Source: DASQZK01 sp963763215 (GTDB lineage: Bacteria > Bacteroidota > Bacteroidia > Bacteroidales > GCA-2748055). From it: a stretch of DNA of 64,000 nucleotides. This document shows, piece by piece, positions 20,916 to 31,156 of this stretch (within the stretch, counting starts at the first letter, position 1; every line of letters starts with the position of its first letter). The stretch covers positions 62,001-126,000 of the forward strand of contig CAVXNX010000002.1 in NCBI GenBank assembly GCA_963763215.1, read 5' to 3'. The position numbers and the translations under genes are program-made. A model generated the notes under the pieces. The model ran no database searches. It saw nothing but the letters and a program-made list of their open reading frames with translations, and was not told the origin of the DNA.

Positions 20916-21533
20916 ATGCCAGGATTAATTGGTAAAAAAGTCGGTATGACTTCCATCTTCGACGAAGATGGTAAAAACGTCCCCTGTACGGTAATTCAGG
21001 CCGGTCCATGCGTAGTGACCCAGGTCAAAACCGTCGATACTGACGGCTACGCCGCTGTTCAACTGGCCTTCGAAGAAAAAAAGGAAAAGAAGACGACAAA
21101 AGCAATGCTGGGTCATTTCAAAAAAGCAAACACCACGGCCAAGAAAAAGGTCATCGAACTGAAAGGCTTTGTGAGGGACTGGAAACCTGGCGATGTGATC
21201 ACCGTGGATTATTTCAAGGACGATATCTGGCTTGATGTTGTCGGAGTGAGCAAAGGTAAAGGCTTCCAGGGTGTTGTCGGACGACACGGTTTCAGCGGTG
21301 TCGGTGATGCCACCCACGGCCAGCATAACCGGCTTAGGGCTCCCGGCTCCCTCGGCGCATCGTCCTACCCCTCCCGCGTATTCAAGGGAATGAGGATGGC
21401 CGGACAGACCGGAGCGCAAAGGGTGAAAGTCCTGAACCTGAAAGTCGTGAAAATCATCCCTGAAAGTAATCTCTTGTTATTGAAAGGTTCCGTTCCAGGT
21501 TCTAATGGTTCATATTTAATTATTGAGAAATAA
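20916..21533 (+). CDS. rplC: 50S ribosomal protein L3
   Basis: Intact 205 residues (MPGLIGKKVGMTSIFDEDGK). Its long internal loop near the peptidyl-transferase centre (GRHGFSGVGDATHGQHNR) includes the Gln region methylated in other bacteria. The stop codon overlaps the rplD start by one base (TAATG), indicating coupled translation. Confidence 0.97.
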   Translation: MPGLIGKKVGMTSIFDEDGKNVPCTVIQAGPCVVTQVKTVDTDGYAAVQLAFEEKKEKKTTKAMLGHFKKANTTAKKKVIELKGFVRDWKPGDVITVDYFKDDIWLDVVGVSKGKGFQGVVGRHGFSGVGDATHGQHNRLRAPGSLGASSYPSRVFKGMRMAGQTGAQRVKVLNLKVVKIIPESNLLLLKGSVPGSNGSYLIIEK

Positions 21534-22166
21534 TGGAGTTAGCTGTATTAAGTATAAGCGGTAAGGAAACCGGTAAAAAGGTTGAACTTGACGAATCGAT
21601 CTTCGGGATCGCTCCGAACGATCATGCGATCTATCTCGATGTGAAACAATACCTCGCCAATAAAAGGCAGGGAACACATAAAGCCAAGGAAAGAGGCGAA
21701 GTGGCCGGAAGTACCCGGAAGATCAAGAAACAAAAAGGTACCGGTACGGCACGGTTCGGCGATATCAAAAACCCCCTTTTCCGTGGCGGCGGACGTGTAT
21801 TTGGCCCCATGCCCCGGAGCTATTCCTTCAAACTGAATCAAGAAAGTCAAACAGCTTGCCCGATTCTCAGCCCTGTCCTATAAGGCTCAAAATAACCAGG
21901 TCATCGTCGTGGAAGATTTTAACCTGGATGCACCGAAAACCAAAGAATTCGTTGCCATTCAGAAAAATTTGAACGTGGACGATAAAAAGTCACTTTTCGT
22001 TTTAAAAGATAGAAATAATAATTTATATTTGTCGTCTCGAAATTTGCAGAACTCAAGGGTTATAACTCTCTCAGAATTAAATACTTACGAGATAATGAAC
22101 GCAACAACTCTGTTGTTTGTGGAGAGTTCCCTTGATGTATTGCAATCAACGACCGAAAAAAATTAA
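21533..22166 (+). CDS. rplD: 50S ribosomal protein L4, one-base frameshift
   Basis: MELAVLSISGKETGKKVEL, with the tunnel loop KKQKGTGTARFGDIKNPLFRGG. One extra base near 21837 breaks the frame; the continuation reads FKLNKKVKQLARFSALSYKA, then VIVVEDFNLDAPKTKEF, 210 residues in all. L4 of E. coli represses its own S10 operon; whether that holds here is not visible. Confidence 0.95.
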
Positions 22167-22178
22167 GACTAACAGGCC

Positions 22179-22469
22179 ATGGATATTTTAATAAAGCCCA
22201 TTGTGACTGAAAAATTCACCAGCATGAGTGAAAAGAGCAACCGTTATGGCTTCCTGGTGGATAAAAAAGCCAATAAAATTCAGATCAAAAAGGCCGTTGA
22301 GGACATGTACAACGTGAAGGTAAAATCGGTGAATACGATGATTGCCGGCGGCAAGCTGAAAAGCCGGTTTACCAAGAGCGGAGTTGTTGCCGGGAAAACC
22401 CCCACGTCCAAACGTGCGGTGATCACCCTGGCAGAAGGTGAAACGATTGATTTCTATAGCAATATTTAA
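22179..22469 (+). CDS. rplW: 50S ribosomal protein L23
   Basis: Intact 96 residues (MDILIKPIVTEKFTSMSEKS). Located at the tunnel exit, where it docks trigger factor and SRP. KKAVEDMYNVKVKSVNTM is the conserved core. 12 bp after rplD, 6 bp before rplB. Confidence 0.96.
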   Translation: MDILIKPIVTEKFTSMSEKSNRYGFLVDKKANKIQIKKAVEDMYNVKVKSVNTMIAGGKLKSRFTKSGVVAGKTPTSKRAVITLAEGETIDFYSNI

Positions 22470-22475
22470 ATAAAG

Positions 22476-23303
<828 letters not shown>

Positions 23304-23309
23304 CACGAT

Positions 23310-23576
23310 ATGAGCCGTTCACTTAAAAAAGGTCCCTTTATTGATTTTAAACTGGAGAAAAGGGTTCTTGACATGACCCAGACCGGGAAAAAACAGGTGA
23401 TCAAAACCTGGTCGAGACGATCGGTGATCTCTCCTGAATTTGTCGGACAGACCATCGCCGTTCATAACGGAAATAAATTCATCCCGGTCTACATCACCGA
23501 AAACATGGTGGGCCATAAACTGGGTGAATTTGCCCCGACCAGGATCTTCAGGGGACATGGTGGTAAGCAGAAATAA
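23310..23576 (+). CDS. rpsS: 30S ribosomal protein S19
   Basis: Intact 88 residues, MSRSLKKGPFIDFKLEKRVL; conserved TWSRRSVISPEFVGQTIAVH and GHKLGEFAPTRIFRGHGG. Binds the 30S head together with S13. Confidence 0.97.
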   Translation: MSRSLKKGPFIDFKLEKRVLDMTQTGKKQVIKTWSRRSVISPEFVGQTIAVHNGNKFIPVYITENMVGHKLGEFAPTRIFRGHGGKQK

Positions 23577-23600
23577 TAAAATCCAGATAACCGTATTAAA

Positions 23601-24023
23601 ATGGGTGCAAGAAAAAGACACAGATCTGAACAGAGAAAAGAAGAACAGAGCAACGTATCGTTAGCTGTTCTGAGGAATTGTCCTACTTCTCCGCGCAAAA
23701 TGAGGCTCGTTACTGATCTGATCCGCGGCATGGAAGTGAACCATGCTCTTGATGTCCTCAAATTCAGCCAGAAAGAGGCGTCCCGGAAGGTGGAAAAACT
23801 CCTTTTGTCGGCCATTTCCAACTGGCAGGCCAAAAACGAAGGCGTCAGAATTGAAGACAGCAACCTTTACGTGAGTGAAATCTTCGTTGACCAGGGAAGG
23901 ACACTCAAAAGACTCCGTCCGGCTCCCCAGGGCCGTGCCCACCGGATCAGGAAAAGGTCGAATCATGTGACCATCGTGGTCGACAGCATGAATGTTAATG
24001 AGGAAATTGAAACAAACAACTAA
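23601..24023 (+). CDS. rplV: 50S ribosomal protein L22
   Basis: Intact 140 residues. RNCPTSPRKMRLVTDLIRGM is the globular core and RTLKRLRPAPQGRAHRIRKR is the hairpin that lines the exit tunnel, where macrolide-resistance changes occur in other bacteria. Longer N-terminal region than E. coli, as usual in Bacteroidota. Confidence 0.96.
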   Translation: MGARKRHRSEQRKEEQSNVSLAVLRNCPTSPRKMRLVTDLIRGMEVNHALDVLKFSQKEASRKVEKLLLSAISNWQAKNEGVRIEDSNLYVSEIFVDQGRTLKRLRPAPQGRAHRIRKRSNHVTIVVDSMNVNEEIETNN

Positions 24024-24026
24024 TAG

Positions 24027-24728
24027 ATGGGACAGAAAGTTAATCCGATTTCAAATCGTTTAGGGATCATCAAAGGATGGGATTCCAATTGGTATGGCGG
24101 AAAGGATTACTCGACCAAACTTGTTGAGGACTTTAAGATCCGCGAATACCTGAATGCCCGTCTGGCAAAGGCCAGCATTTCGAAGATCGTTATTGAACGT
24201 ACCCTGAAGCTTATCACCGTTACCGTGAACACCGCACGTCCGGGGATCATCATCGGCAAAGGCGGCCAGGAAGTGGACAAGCTGAAGGAAGAGTTGAAAA
24301 ACATCACCAAGAAGGAAGTTCAGATCAACATCTTTGAAGTGAAACGTCCCGAACTGGATGCCACCATCGTTGCCAACAATATTGCCCGCCAGGTTGAAGG
24401 AAAGATCTCCTATCGCCGTGCCATTAAAATGTCCATCGCTTCGACGATGCGGATGGGTGCCGAAGGAATCAAGGTTTTGATCTCGGGACGGATCGGAGGC
24501 GCTGAAATGGCCCGTAATGAAACCTATAAGGACGGACGGATTCCGCTTCATACCCTCCGCGCCGATATCGATTACGCTCTCAGCGAAGCCCATACCAAAG
24601 TCGGTGTTATCGGGATCAAAGTATGGATCTGTAACGGTGAGATTTTCGGAAAACGTGATCTTGCCCCCAATATCGGAGCCAAAAATGTCAAGCCCAAAGG
24701 CGGGTTCAGGAAAAAAGGCAGGAAATAA
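24027..24728 (+). CDS. rpsC: 30S ribosomal protein S3
   Basis: Intact 233 residues, MGQKVNPISNRLGIIKGWDS. The KH domain with RPGIIIGKGGQEVDKLKEEL binds RNA at the mRNA entry site. Ends with a Lys-rich tail. 3 bp after rplV. Confidence 0.97.
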   Translation: MGQKVNPISNRLGIIKGWDSNWYGGKDYSTKLVEDFKIREYLNARLAKASISKIVIERTLKLITVTVNTARPGIIIGKGGQEVDKLKEELKNITKKEVQINIFEVKRPELDATIVANNIARQVEGKISYRRAIKMSIASTMRMGAEGIKVLISGRIGGAEMARNETYKDGRIPLHTLRADIDYALSEAHTKVGVIGIKVWICNGEIFGKRDLAPNIGAKNVKPKGGFRKKGRK

Positions 24729-24751
24729 GAATTTGAAATTTACATATAGCC

Positions 24752-25180
24752 ATGTTACAACCAAAGAAGACTAAGTTCAGAAGGCAGCAGAAGGGGCGTA
24801 TGAAAGGCAATGCCCAGCGGGGCAATCAGCTTGCATTCGGTTCTTTCGGGATCAAATCACTGGAACAGGCCTGGATCACCGGCCGCCAGATCGAAGCAGC
24901 CCGCCAGGCAGTGACCCGTTACATGAAAAGGGAAGGCCAGATCTGGATCCGTATTTTCCCCGATAAGCCCATCACCAAGAAACCTGCGGAAGTCAGGATG
25001 GGTAAAGGAAAAGGTGCCCCGGAAGGTTTCGTTGCCCCCATCACCCCCGGCCGGATCATCATGGAAGCCGAAGGCGTTCCTTTTGAAATGGCCAGAGAAG
25101 CCCTCCGCCTTGGTGCTCAGAAACTTCCTGTAACAACTAAATTTGTCGTCAGACGCGACTTTGATTTTAACCAACAATAA
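24752..25180 (+). CDS. rplP: 50S ribosomal protein L16
   Basis: Intact 142 residues, MLQPKKTKFRRQQKGRMKGN; MGKGKGAPEGFVAPITPGRI is the A-site contact loop. No open frame competes for this stretch. Confidence 0.97.
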   Translation: MLQPKKTKFRRQQKGRMKGNAQRGNQLAFGSFGIKSLEQAWITGRQIEAARQAVTRYMKREGQIWIRIFPDKPITKKPAEVRMGKGKGAPEGFVAPITPGRIIMEAEGVPFEMAREALRLGAQKLPVTTKFVVRRDFDFNQQ

Positions 25181-25191
25181 ACGATTTGCAG

Positions 25192-25404
25192 ATGAAGAAT
25201 TCTGAAGTCATAGAGTTATCCGATAAGGAACTTCTTGAACGGATCAATAGCGAGAAGGAGACGCTGGTGCGCATGAGGCTTAACCATGCTGTTTCTCCCC
25301 TTGATAATCCCATGAAGATCAGGGATACAAAAAAGAATATTGCCAGGCTCCTGACCGAATTGCGGAAAAGGGAACAGAGCCCCCGCGAACAATCCAAAAG
25401 CTAA
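25192..25404 (+). CDS. rpmC: 50S ribosomal protein L29
   Basis: Intact, 70 residues from MKNSEVIELSDKELLERINS. The ATG at 25192 is preferred over an in-frame TTG at 25186. Two-helix protein near the tunnel exit, ending in an unconserved RKREQSPREQSKS tail. Confidence 0.94.
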   Translation: MKNSEVIELSDKELLERINSEKETLVRMRLNHAVSPLDNPMKIRDTKKNIARLLTELRKREQSPREQSKS

Positions 25405-25413
25405 TTTATACCC

Positions 25414-25674
25414 ATGGAGACGTTAAGAAATTTTAGAAGAGAGCGCGTCGGTGTCGTTGTCAGCAATAAGATGGAAAAATCGATTGTGATTGCTGTGAAA
25501 ACCAAGGCTAAACACCCCATCTACGGCAAATTCGTCAATAAGACATCCAAATTCATGGCTCATGATGAAAAAAATGAGTGCAATATTGGCGACACCGTCA
25601 GAATAATGGAAACCAGGCCGCTGAGTAAAGGTAAAAACTGGAGATTAGTAGAAATTATTGAAAGAGCTAAGTAA
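25414..25674 (+). CDS. rpsQ: 30S ribosomal protein S17
   Basis: Intact 86 residues with RRERVGVVVSNKMEKSIVIA and GDTVRIMETRPLSKGKNWRL, the OB-fold signature. Primary 16S rRNA binder. 9 bp after rpmC. Confidence 0.97.
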   Translation: METLRNFRRERVGVVVSNKMEKSIVIAVKTKAKHPIYGKFVNKTSKFMAHDEKNECNIGDTVRIMETRPLSKGKNWRLVEIIERAK

Positions 25675-25676
25675 CC

Positions 25677-26042
25677 ATGATACAGCAAGAAAGCAGACTG
25701 TTAGTTGCCGATAACAGCGGTGCAAAGGAAGTGCTTTGCATCCGGGTGCTCGGTGGTACCGGAAGACGTTATGCCAGTATTGGCGATAAAATCGTCGTCA
25801 GTGTTAAAAGCGCTGTGCCTGCCGGTGAAATTAAAAAAGGCCAGGTGAGTAAAGCCGTGGTTGTCCGGACCAAAAAAGAGGTTCGCCGCCCCGATGGTTC
25901 CTATATCCGTTTCGATGACAACGCCGTAGTCCTTCTCAATAACGTCGATGAAATGCGTGGCACCCGTATCTTCGGCCCCGTGGCCAGGGAACTGCGTGAC
26001 AAATACATGAAAATTGTATCACTGGCACCTGAAGTATTATAA
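25677..26042 (+). CDS. rplN: 50S ribosomal protein L14
   Basis: Intact 121 residues, MIQQESRLLVADNSGAKEVL; RPDGSYIRFDDNAVVLLN and GTRIFGPVARELRDKYMKIV are conserved. Two bases after the rpsQ stop. Lies at the inter-subunit face. Confidence 0.97.
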   Translation: MIQQESRLLVADNSGAKEVLCIRVLGGTGRRYASIGDKIVVSVKSAVPAGEIKKGQVSKAVVVRTKKEVRRPDGSYIRFDDNAVVLLNNVDEMRGTRIFGPVARELRDKYMKIVSLAPEVL

Positions 26043-26060
26043 TATTAAAAGCAAATCCAG

Positions 26061-26384
26061 ATGCAAAGGAAATTTCATATCAAAAAAGGAGACCAGGTTT
26101 ACGTCAATGCCGGTGAATACAAAGGCCAGCAGGGCAGGGTCCTCGAAATATTCAGGGAAAAGGAAAGAGCCATCGTGGAAGGGGTGAATATGGTGTCAAA
26201 GCATACCAAACCCAATGCGCAGAATCCCCAGGGCGGCATTACCAAACAGGAAGCTCCCATTCATATTTCCAACCTTAACCTTATTGATCCGTCAAGCGGA
26301 AAACCGACCCGCATCGGAAGAAAACTTAACGATAAAAACAAAGTTGTCAGGTATTCTAAAAAATCAGGAGAGGAGATCAAGTAA
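26061..26384 (+). CDS. rplX: 50S ribosomal protein L24
   Basis: Intact 107 residues. KOW motif HIKKGDQVYVNAGEYKGQQG near the N-terminus; assembly-initiator protein. Its stop overlaps the rplE start (TAATG). Confidence 0.96.
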   Translation: MQRKFHIKKGDQVYVNAGEYKGQQGRVLEIFREKERAIVEGVNMVSKHTKPNAQNPQGGITKQEAPIHISNLNLIDPSSGKPTRIGRKLNDKNKVVRYSKKSGEEIK

Positions 26385-26929
26385 TGGACTATACACCGAA
26401 CCTTAGGACCAAATATATCGAAGAGGTCGTGCCGGCTCTGACAAAAAAATTCAGCTATAGAACCGTCATGCAGGTTCCCCGGCTGACGAAAGTCATCATC
26501 AACTCGGGCGTCGGTCAGGCCGTTGCGGATAAAAAACTCATCGATGTTGCACAGGATGAACTGTCGAATATCGCCGGTCAGAAAGCCATCCAGACCTTTT
26601 CCACCAAGGACGTTTCCAATTTCAAACTCAGGAAAGGAATGCCCATCGGCGTCAAAGTCACCCTGCGCCGGGAAAAAATGTTTGAATTCATGGACAGGCT
26701 GATCAATGTTGCCCTTCCCAGGATCAGGGACTTCAACGGTGTCGGCAGCAAGTTTGACGGTAAGGGAAACTATACCCTCGGGATCAGCGAACAGATCATC
26801 TTCCCGGAAATCGACATCGACAAGATCAGCCGGATCATGGGCCTTGAGATCACCTTCGTGACCACCGCCCGCACCGACGAAGAAGGCATGGCACTGCTGA
26901 AAGAATTTGGATTACCGTTTAAAAAATAA
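26384..26929 (+). CDS. rplE: 50S ribosomal protein L5
   Basis: Intact 181 residues. VPRLTKVIINSGVGQAVADK and RLINVALPRIRDFNGV are the 5S rRNA/tRNA contact regions. Translationally coupled to rplX by a one-base overlap. Confidence 0.97.
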   Translation: MDYTPNLRTKYIEEVVPALTKKFSYRTVMQVPRLTKVIINSGVGQAVADKKLIDVAQDELSNIAGQKAIQTFSTKDVSNFKLRKGMPIGVKVTLRREKMFEFMDRLINVALPRIRDFNGVGSKFDGKGNYTLGISEQIIFPEIDIDKISRIMGLEITFVTTARTDEEGMALLKEFGLPFKK

Positions 26930-26940
26930 AAATCGTTCGT

Positions 26941-27210
26941 ATGGCTAAAGAATCAATGAAAGCTCGTGAAGTTAAGCGTAAAAAAATGGTTGAACGGTTC
27001 GCTGAAAAAAGAGCACGGCTGAAAGCTGAAGGCGATTACATTGCCCTGAGCAGGCTTCCGAGAAATTCCAACCCGATCCGGTTGCATAACCGCTGTAAAC
27101 TGACCGGCAGACCAAAAGGATATATGAGGCAATTTGGAGTCAGCAGGATTGTTTTCAGGGAAATGGCTTCCTCAGGACTCATTCCCGGTGTGAAAAAAGC
27201 AAGTTGGTAA
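26941..27210 (+). CDS. rpsN: 30S ribosomal protein S14, zinc-free form
   Basis: Intact 89 residues. The C-terminal block LHNRCKLTGRPKGYMRQFGV has only one Cys, so the four-Cys zinc site of the short form is missing; this is the long C-minus type. Confidence 0.96.
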   Translation: MAKESMKAREVKRKKMVERFAEKRARLKAEGDYIALSRLPRNSNPIRLHNRCKLTGRPKGYMRQFGVSRIVFREMASSGLIPGVKKASW

Positions 27211-27233
27211 CAAAGAGATAAATAATTAAAGAG

Positions 27234-27629
27234 ATGACAGATCCTATTGCAGATTATCTTACCCGAATCAGGAATGCCGTGATGGCAAAGCACAGGGTTG
27301 TGGAAATTCCTGCCTCAAACCTGAAAAGGGATATGACCCGCATCCTGTTTGAAAAAGGATATATCCTGAATTACAAGTTCGAGGAAGCAGGACCGCAGGG
27401 TAAAATTAAAATCGCCCTCAAATATCACCCGGAAACCAAAGTTCCGGCGATCAAAAGGATTGAACGTGCCAGCCGGCCGGGGCTCAGAAGGTATGCCAAC
27501 CATAAGGAACTTCCCAGAGTGCTCAACGGACTCGGTGTTGCCATTATTTCCACCTCACAGGGTGTGATGACCGATAAGGAAGCCCGCGAAAAGAATGTCG
27601 GCGGTGAGGTTTTATGTTATGTATATTAA
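27234..27629 (+). CDS. rpsH: 30S ribosomal protein S8
   Basis: Intact 131 residues, MTDPIADYLTRIRNAVMAKH, with the C-terminal STSQGVMTDKEAREKNVGGE signature. In E. coli S8 represses the spc operon; no matching mRNA site was looked for here. Confidence 0.97.
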   Translation: MTDPIADYLTRIRNAVMAKHRVVEIPASNLKRDMTRILFEKGYILNYKFEEAGPQGKIKIALKYHPETKVPAIKRIERASRPGLRRYANHKELPRVLNGLGVAIISTSQGVMTDKEAREKNVGGEVLCYVY

Positions 27630-27641
27630 AAAAATTTAGAG

Positions 27642-28196
27642 ATGTCCAGGATAGGAATTTTACCCATAGAGATCCCGCAAGGCGTCACGGTCAGCGTTGA
27701 CAAAGACAATGTGGTGACGGTCAAGGGACCCAAGGGCGAACTGCAGCAGGAAGTCAATACCGATATCAAAATCAGTGTTGAAGAAAATGAAATTGTGGTC
27801 TCCAGGCCAACCGAACAAAAACGGCACAAATCCATGCATGGTCTGTACCGTTCGCTGATTTACAATATGATTCACGGTGTCTCCCAGGGCTATGTCATCA
27901 AACAGGAACTCGTCGGTGTGGGTTACCGGGCCGAAGCCAAGGGCCAGATCCTTGAACTGAGCCTCGGCTATTCGCACGAAATCTTTTTCCGGATCCCGGA
28001 GGAGGTAAAAGTGGAAGCCGTTACCGAACGCCGGTCCAACCCGGTAATTACCCTCACCAGCGCCGATAAACAGCTGATCGGCCAGGTGGCCGCGAAGATC
28101 AGGTCGTTCAGACCGCCAGAACCCTACAAAGGGAAAGGTATCCGGTTTGTCGGTGAAGATGTCAGGAGGAAAGCCGGTAAGTCTGCTAGTGTTTAA
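27642..28196 (+). CDS. rplF: 50S ribosomal protein L6
   Basis: Intact 184 residues, MSRIGILPIEIPQGVTVSVD. C-terminal FRPPEPYKGKGIRFVGEDVR is the rRNA-binding signature near the factor-binding site. Confidence 0.97.
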   Translation: MSRIGILPIEIPQGVTVSVDKDNVVTVKGPKGELQQEVNTDIKISVEENEIVVSRPTEQKRHKSMHGLYRSLIYNMIHGVSQGYVIKQELVGVGYRAEAKGQILELSLGYSHEIFFRIPEEVKVEAVTERRSNPVITLTSADKQLIGQVAAKIRSFRPPEPYKGKGIRFVGEDVRRKAGKSASV

Positions 28197-28218
28197 TCAT
28201 TGATAAATTAATATAACC

Positions 28219-28579
28219 ATGGCTTTAACAAAGCGTGAAAGAAGGTTCAGGATAAAGAAAAGGATCCGCACGGATTTGACAGGCAGTGAATCCAAACCGC
28301 GTATGTCGGTCTTCAGAAGCAACAAGCAGATTTATGTCCAGATTATTAACGATAATTCCGGAGAAACGCTGGTTTCCGCTTCCTCAAAAGTCAAAGAGAT
28401 CGTCGAAAAATACAGGGATCAACAAATCGGAACAGGCTAAGCTTGTTGGTAAATTAATCGCTGAAAAAGCCCTTGAAAAAGGGATCAAAGAAGTTATTTT
28501 TGACAGAAACGGTTATCTGTACCATGGCAGGGTTAAAAGTCTCGCCGATGCTGCCAGGGAAAACGGATTAAAATTTTAA
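28219..28579 (+). CDS. rplR: 50S ribosomal protein L18, one-base frameshift
   Basis: Brings 5S rRNA to the large subunit. MALTKRERRFRIKKRIRTDL and RMSVFRSNKQIYVQIINDN are followed by one extra base near 28420; the corrected continuation is NKSEQAKLVGKLIAEKALEK and FDRNGYLYHGRVKSLADAAR, ending ENGLKF. 119 residues. Confidence 0.94.
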
Positions 28580-28588
28580 AACGAAACT

Positions 28589-29104
28589 ATGTCTACGAGT
28601 ATCAGGAAAGTAAAGACGACCGATCTTGAATTAAAAGATAGGCTTGTCAGTATCCAGAGAGTGACCAAGGTTACCAAGGGCGGGAGAACATTCAGCTTCT
28701 CTGCCATCGTGGTGGTTGGAAATGAAGACGGGATCGTCGGTTACGGGCTTGGGAAAGCCAATGAAGTGACCACGGCCATTGCCAAAGGTGTTGAAGATGC
28801 CAAGAAGAACCTGATCCGGGTCCCGGTCTATAACGGTACCATTCCCCACGAGCAGCTTTCGAAATACGGCGGAGCGGTGGTTTTCATGAAACCGGCCTCG
28901 TCCGGTACCGGGGTAAAAGCCGGCGGTGCCATGCGTGCCGTTCTGGAAAGTGTCGGGATCAAAGACGTACTGGCCAAATCCAAAGGATCCTCCAACCCCC
29001 ACAACCTCGTAAAAGCGACCTTCAATGCGCTCCTCGAACTCCGCGATCCTTATACCATAGCTCAGCACCGGGGTGTTACTCTTGATAAAGTTTTTAACGG
29101 ATAA
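28589..29104 (+). CDS. rpsE: 30S ribosomal protein S5
   Basis: Intact 171 residues. The N-terminal dsRNA-binding fold (RTFSFSAIVVVGNEDGIVGY) and the C-terminal AGGAMRAVLESVGIKDVLAK lie near the decoding-site accuracy region. 15 bp before rpmD. Confidence 0.97.
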   Translation: MSTSIRKVKTTDLELKDRLVSIQRVTKVTKGGRTFSFSAIVVVGNEDGIVGYGLGKANEVTTAIAKGVEDAKKNLIRVPVYNGTIPHEQLSKYGGAVVFMKPASSGTGVKAGGAMRAVLESVGIKDVLAKSKGSSNPHNLVKATFNALLELRDPYTIAQHRGVTLDKVFNG

Positions 29105-29119
29105 AAAGAAAAGTCAACA

Positions 29120-29299
29120 ATGGCAAAGATCAAAATCACCCAGGTGAAAAGTAAAATCGGGAGCACCGAACGGCAGAAAAAAACGCTGGAGGCACTCGGC
29201 CTGAGGAAAATGCATAAGACCGTGGAAGTGGAAGCCACCCCCCAGATCCTGGGTATGGTCGGCAAGGTGTCACATCTCCTGAAAGTGGAAAAATTATAA
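29120..29299 (+). CDS. rpmD: 50S ribosomal protein L30
   Basis: 59 residues read directly from the sequence: MAKIKITQVKSKIGSTERQK to HLLKVEKL. ALGLRKMHKTVEVEATPQIL is the conserved core. A small gene in the standard spc position between rpsE and rplO. Confidence 0.95.
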   Translation: MAKIKITQVKSKIGSTERQKKTLEALGLRKMHKTVEVEATPQILGMVGKVSHLLKVEKL

Positions 29300-29326
29300 A
29301 GTCTTTAACCTTTTATTTTTATAGAA

Positions 29327-29778
29327 ATGGATTTGAGTAACTTAAAGCCGGCCAAGGGATCAACCAAAAGTAAAAAACGTATCGGTCGTGGCGAAGGCTC
29401 CGGCGCCGGAGGGACATCCACAAGAGGCCATAAGGGGGCTCAGTCGAGATCGGGATATTCCAGGAAGATTGGCTTTGAAGGCGGTCAGATGCCTCTGCAG
29501 AGAAGGTTGCCGAAATTCGGCTTTACCAATATCAACCGTAAGGAATATAAAGCCATCAATGTCAGCGTATCTCGCAGAATCTGGCCGAGAAACGCAATGT
29601 TACCGATATTGATGTCAACACCTTAATTGAAGCCGGTCTTGTTTCCAAAAACGACCTGGTGAAGATCCTCGGCAAAGGAGAACTCAGCAAATCGCTGAAT
29701 GTGAAAGCTCATGCTTTTTCGGCAAAAGCCAAAGAAATCATTGAAGCAGCAAAGGGAACCGTCGAAGTTATAAAATAA
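29327..29778 (+). CDS. rplO: 50S ribosomal protein L15, one-base deletion
   Basis: MDLSNLKPAKGSTKSKKRIG with RGEGSGAGGTSTRGHKGAQS is followed by loss of one base near 29570. The continuation reads SQNLAEKRNVTDIDVNTLIE to the stop after GTVEVIK. Corrected length 150 residues. One of the few deletions in the window. Confidence 0.94.
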
Positions 29779-29801
29779 ACCGGCTAAATACAGACCATCG
29801 C

Positions 29802-31132
29802 ATGAGAGCGCTAATCGAAACCATAAAGAACATCTATAAGATCGAAGATCTCCGGAAAAGGATCCTCTATACCCTTGGTATTCTTGCTCGTTTACCGCCT
29901 GGGAACAAAAGTGGTTCTCCCGGGTATCGATCCTACGGCACTTGAAGGGTTGAGGAACCAGACCGCTCAGGGCGTGATGGGCCTCCTGGATATGTTCAGT
30001 GGCGGTGCATTTTCCAATGCTTCCGTTTTCGGACTGGGGATCATGCCTTACATCTCCGCTTCAATCATCGTACAGCTGCTCGGGATCGCTGTTCCGTACT
30101 TCCAGAAGCTGCAGACGTGAAGGGGAAAGCGGAAGACGGAAGATCAACCAGATCACGCGCTACCTCACTGTCGGTATTCTGTTCCTGCAGGCACCGGGCT
30201 ATATTGCCAACCTGCACGCCCAGGCTCCGGAAGCATTCACCCCCGGCTTCTCCCGGATCGGATCCATCCTTATCCTGACCGCCGGAACGATGTTTGTCAT
30301 GTGGCTCGGCGAAAAAATCACGGACAAAGGAATCGGTAACGGGATATCGCTCATCATCATGATCGGGATTATCGCCCGGCTGCCCTTTGCCCTGGTGGCC
30401 GAATTCGGCGGCCGGCTGGAACAGGGAGGTCTTGTTTCCTTCCTGCTCGAGATCGTGGTCCTGTTCTTTGTCTTCATGGGCACGATCCTGCTTGTCCAGG
30501 GAACACGTCGTATTCCCGTTCAGTACGCCAAACGGATCGTCGGTAACAAACAATATGGCGGGGTGCGGCAGTACATTCCTCTTAAAGTGAATGCTGCCGG
30601 TGTTATGCCGATCATCTTTGCCCAGGCGCTGGTGATGATCCCCATTACCGTGGCAGGATTTGCCAATTCACAGGGGATGACCGGCTTCCTGGCAGCATTC
30701 TCCAATTTCAGGGGCTTCTGGTACAACTTTGTACTGGCGGTCCTTATCATCCTCTTTACCTATTTTTATACGGCCATCACAATAAACCCGGTCCAGATGG
30801 CCGAAGATATGAAGAAAAACGGCGGATTTATCCCCGGCGTGAAACCCGGAAGGAAAACCGTTGAATTTCTCGATACCATCATGTCGAGAATCACCCTGCC
30901 CGGTTCCATTTTCCTGGCAATCATCGCCATCCTGCCGACGTTTGCCATCATGGCCGGTGTCAATAACCAGTTTGCCCAGTTCTACGGAGGAACTTCGCTT
31001 CTGATCCTGGTCGGTGTTGTGCTCGACACCCTTCAGCAGATTGAAAGTCACCTCCTGATGCGCCACTACGACGGTCTGATGAAGTCGGGCGGACGGATCA
31101 AAGGCAGAACGGGCAGTGCAGCGGCTATTTAG
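29802..31132 (+). CDS. secY: protein translocase subunit SecY, two one-base insertions
   Basis: Channel of the Sec translocon, ten membrane helices. MRALIETIKNIYKIEDLRKR leads to ILYTLGILLVYRLGTKVVLPG after removing one G near 29887. A second extra base near 30117 breaks the join to EGESGRRKINQITRYLTVGI. Later segments include TMFVMWLGEKITDKGIGNGI and FIPGVKPGRKTVEFLDTIMS. 442 residues after correction. No adk gene separates it from map. Confidence 0.95.
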
Positions 31133-31156
31133 CCATGATAAAGGAGACGTTCTTTG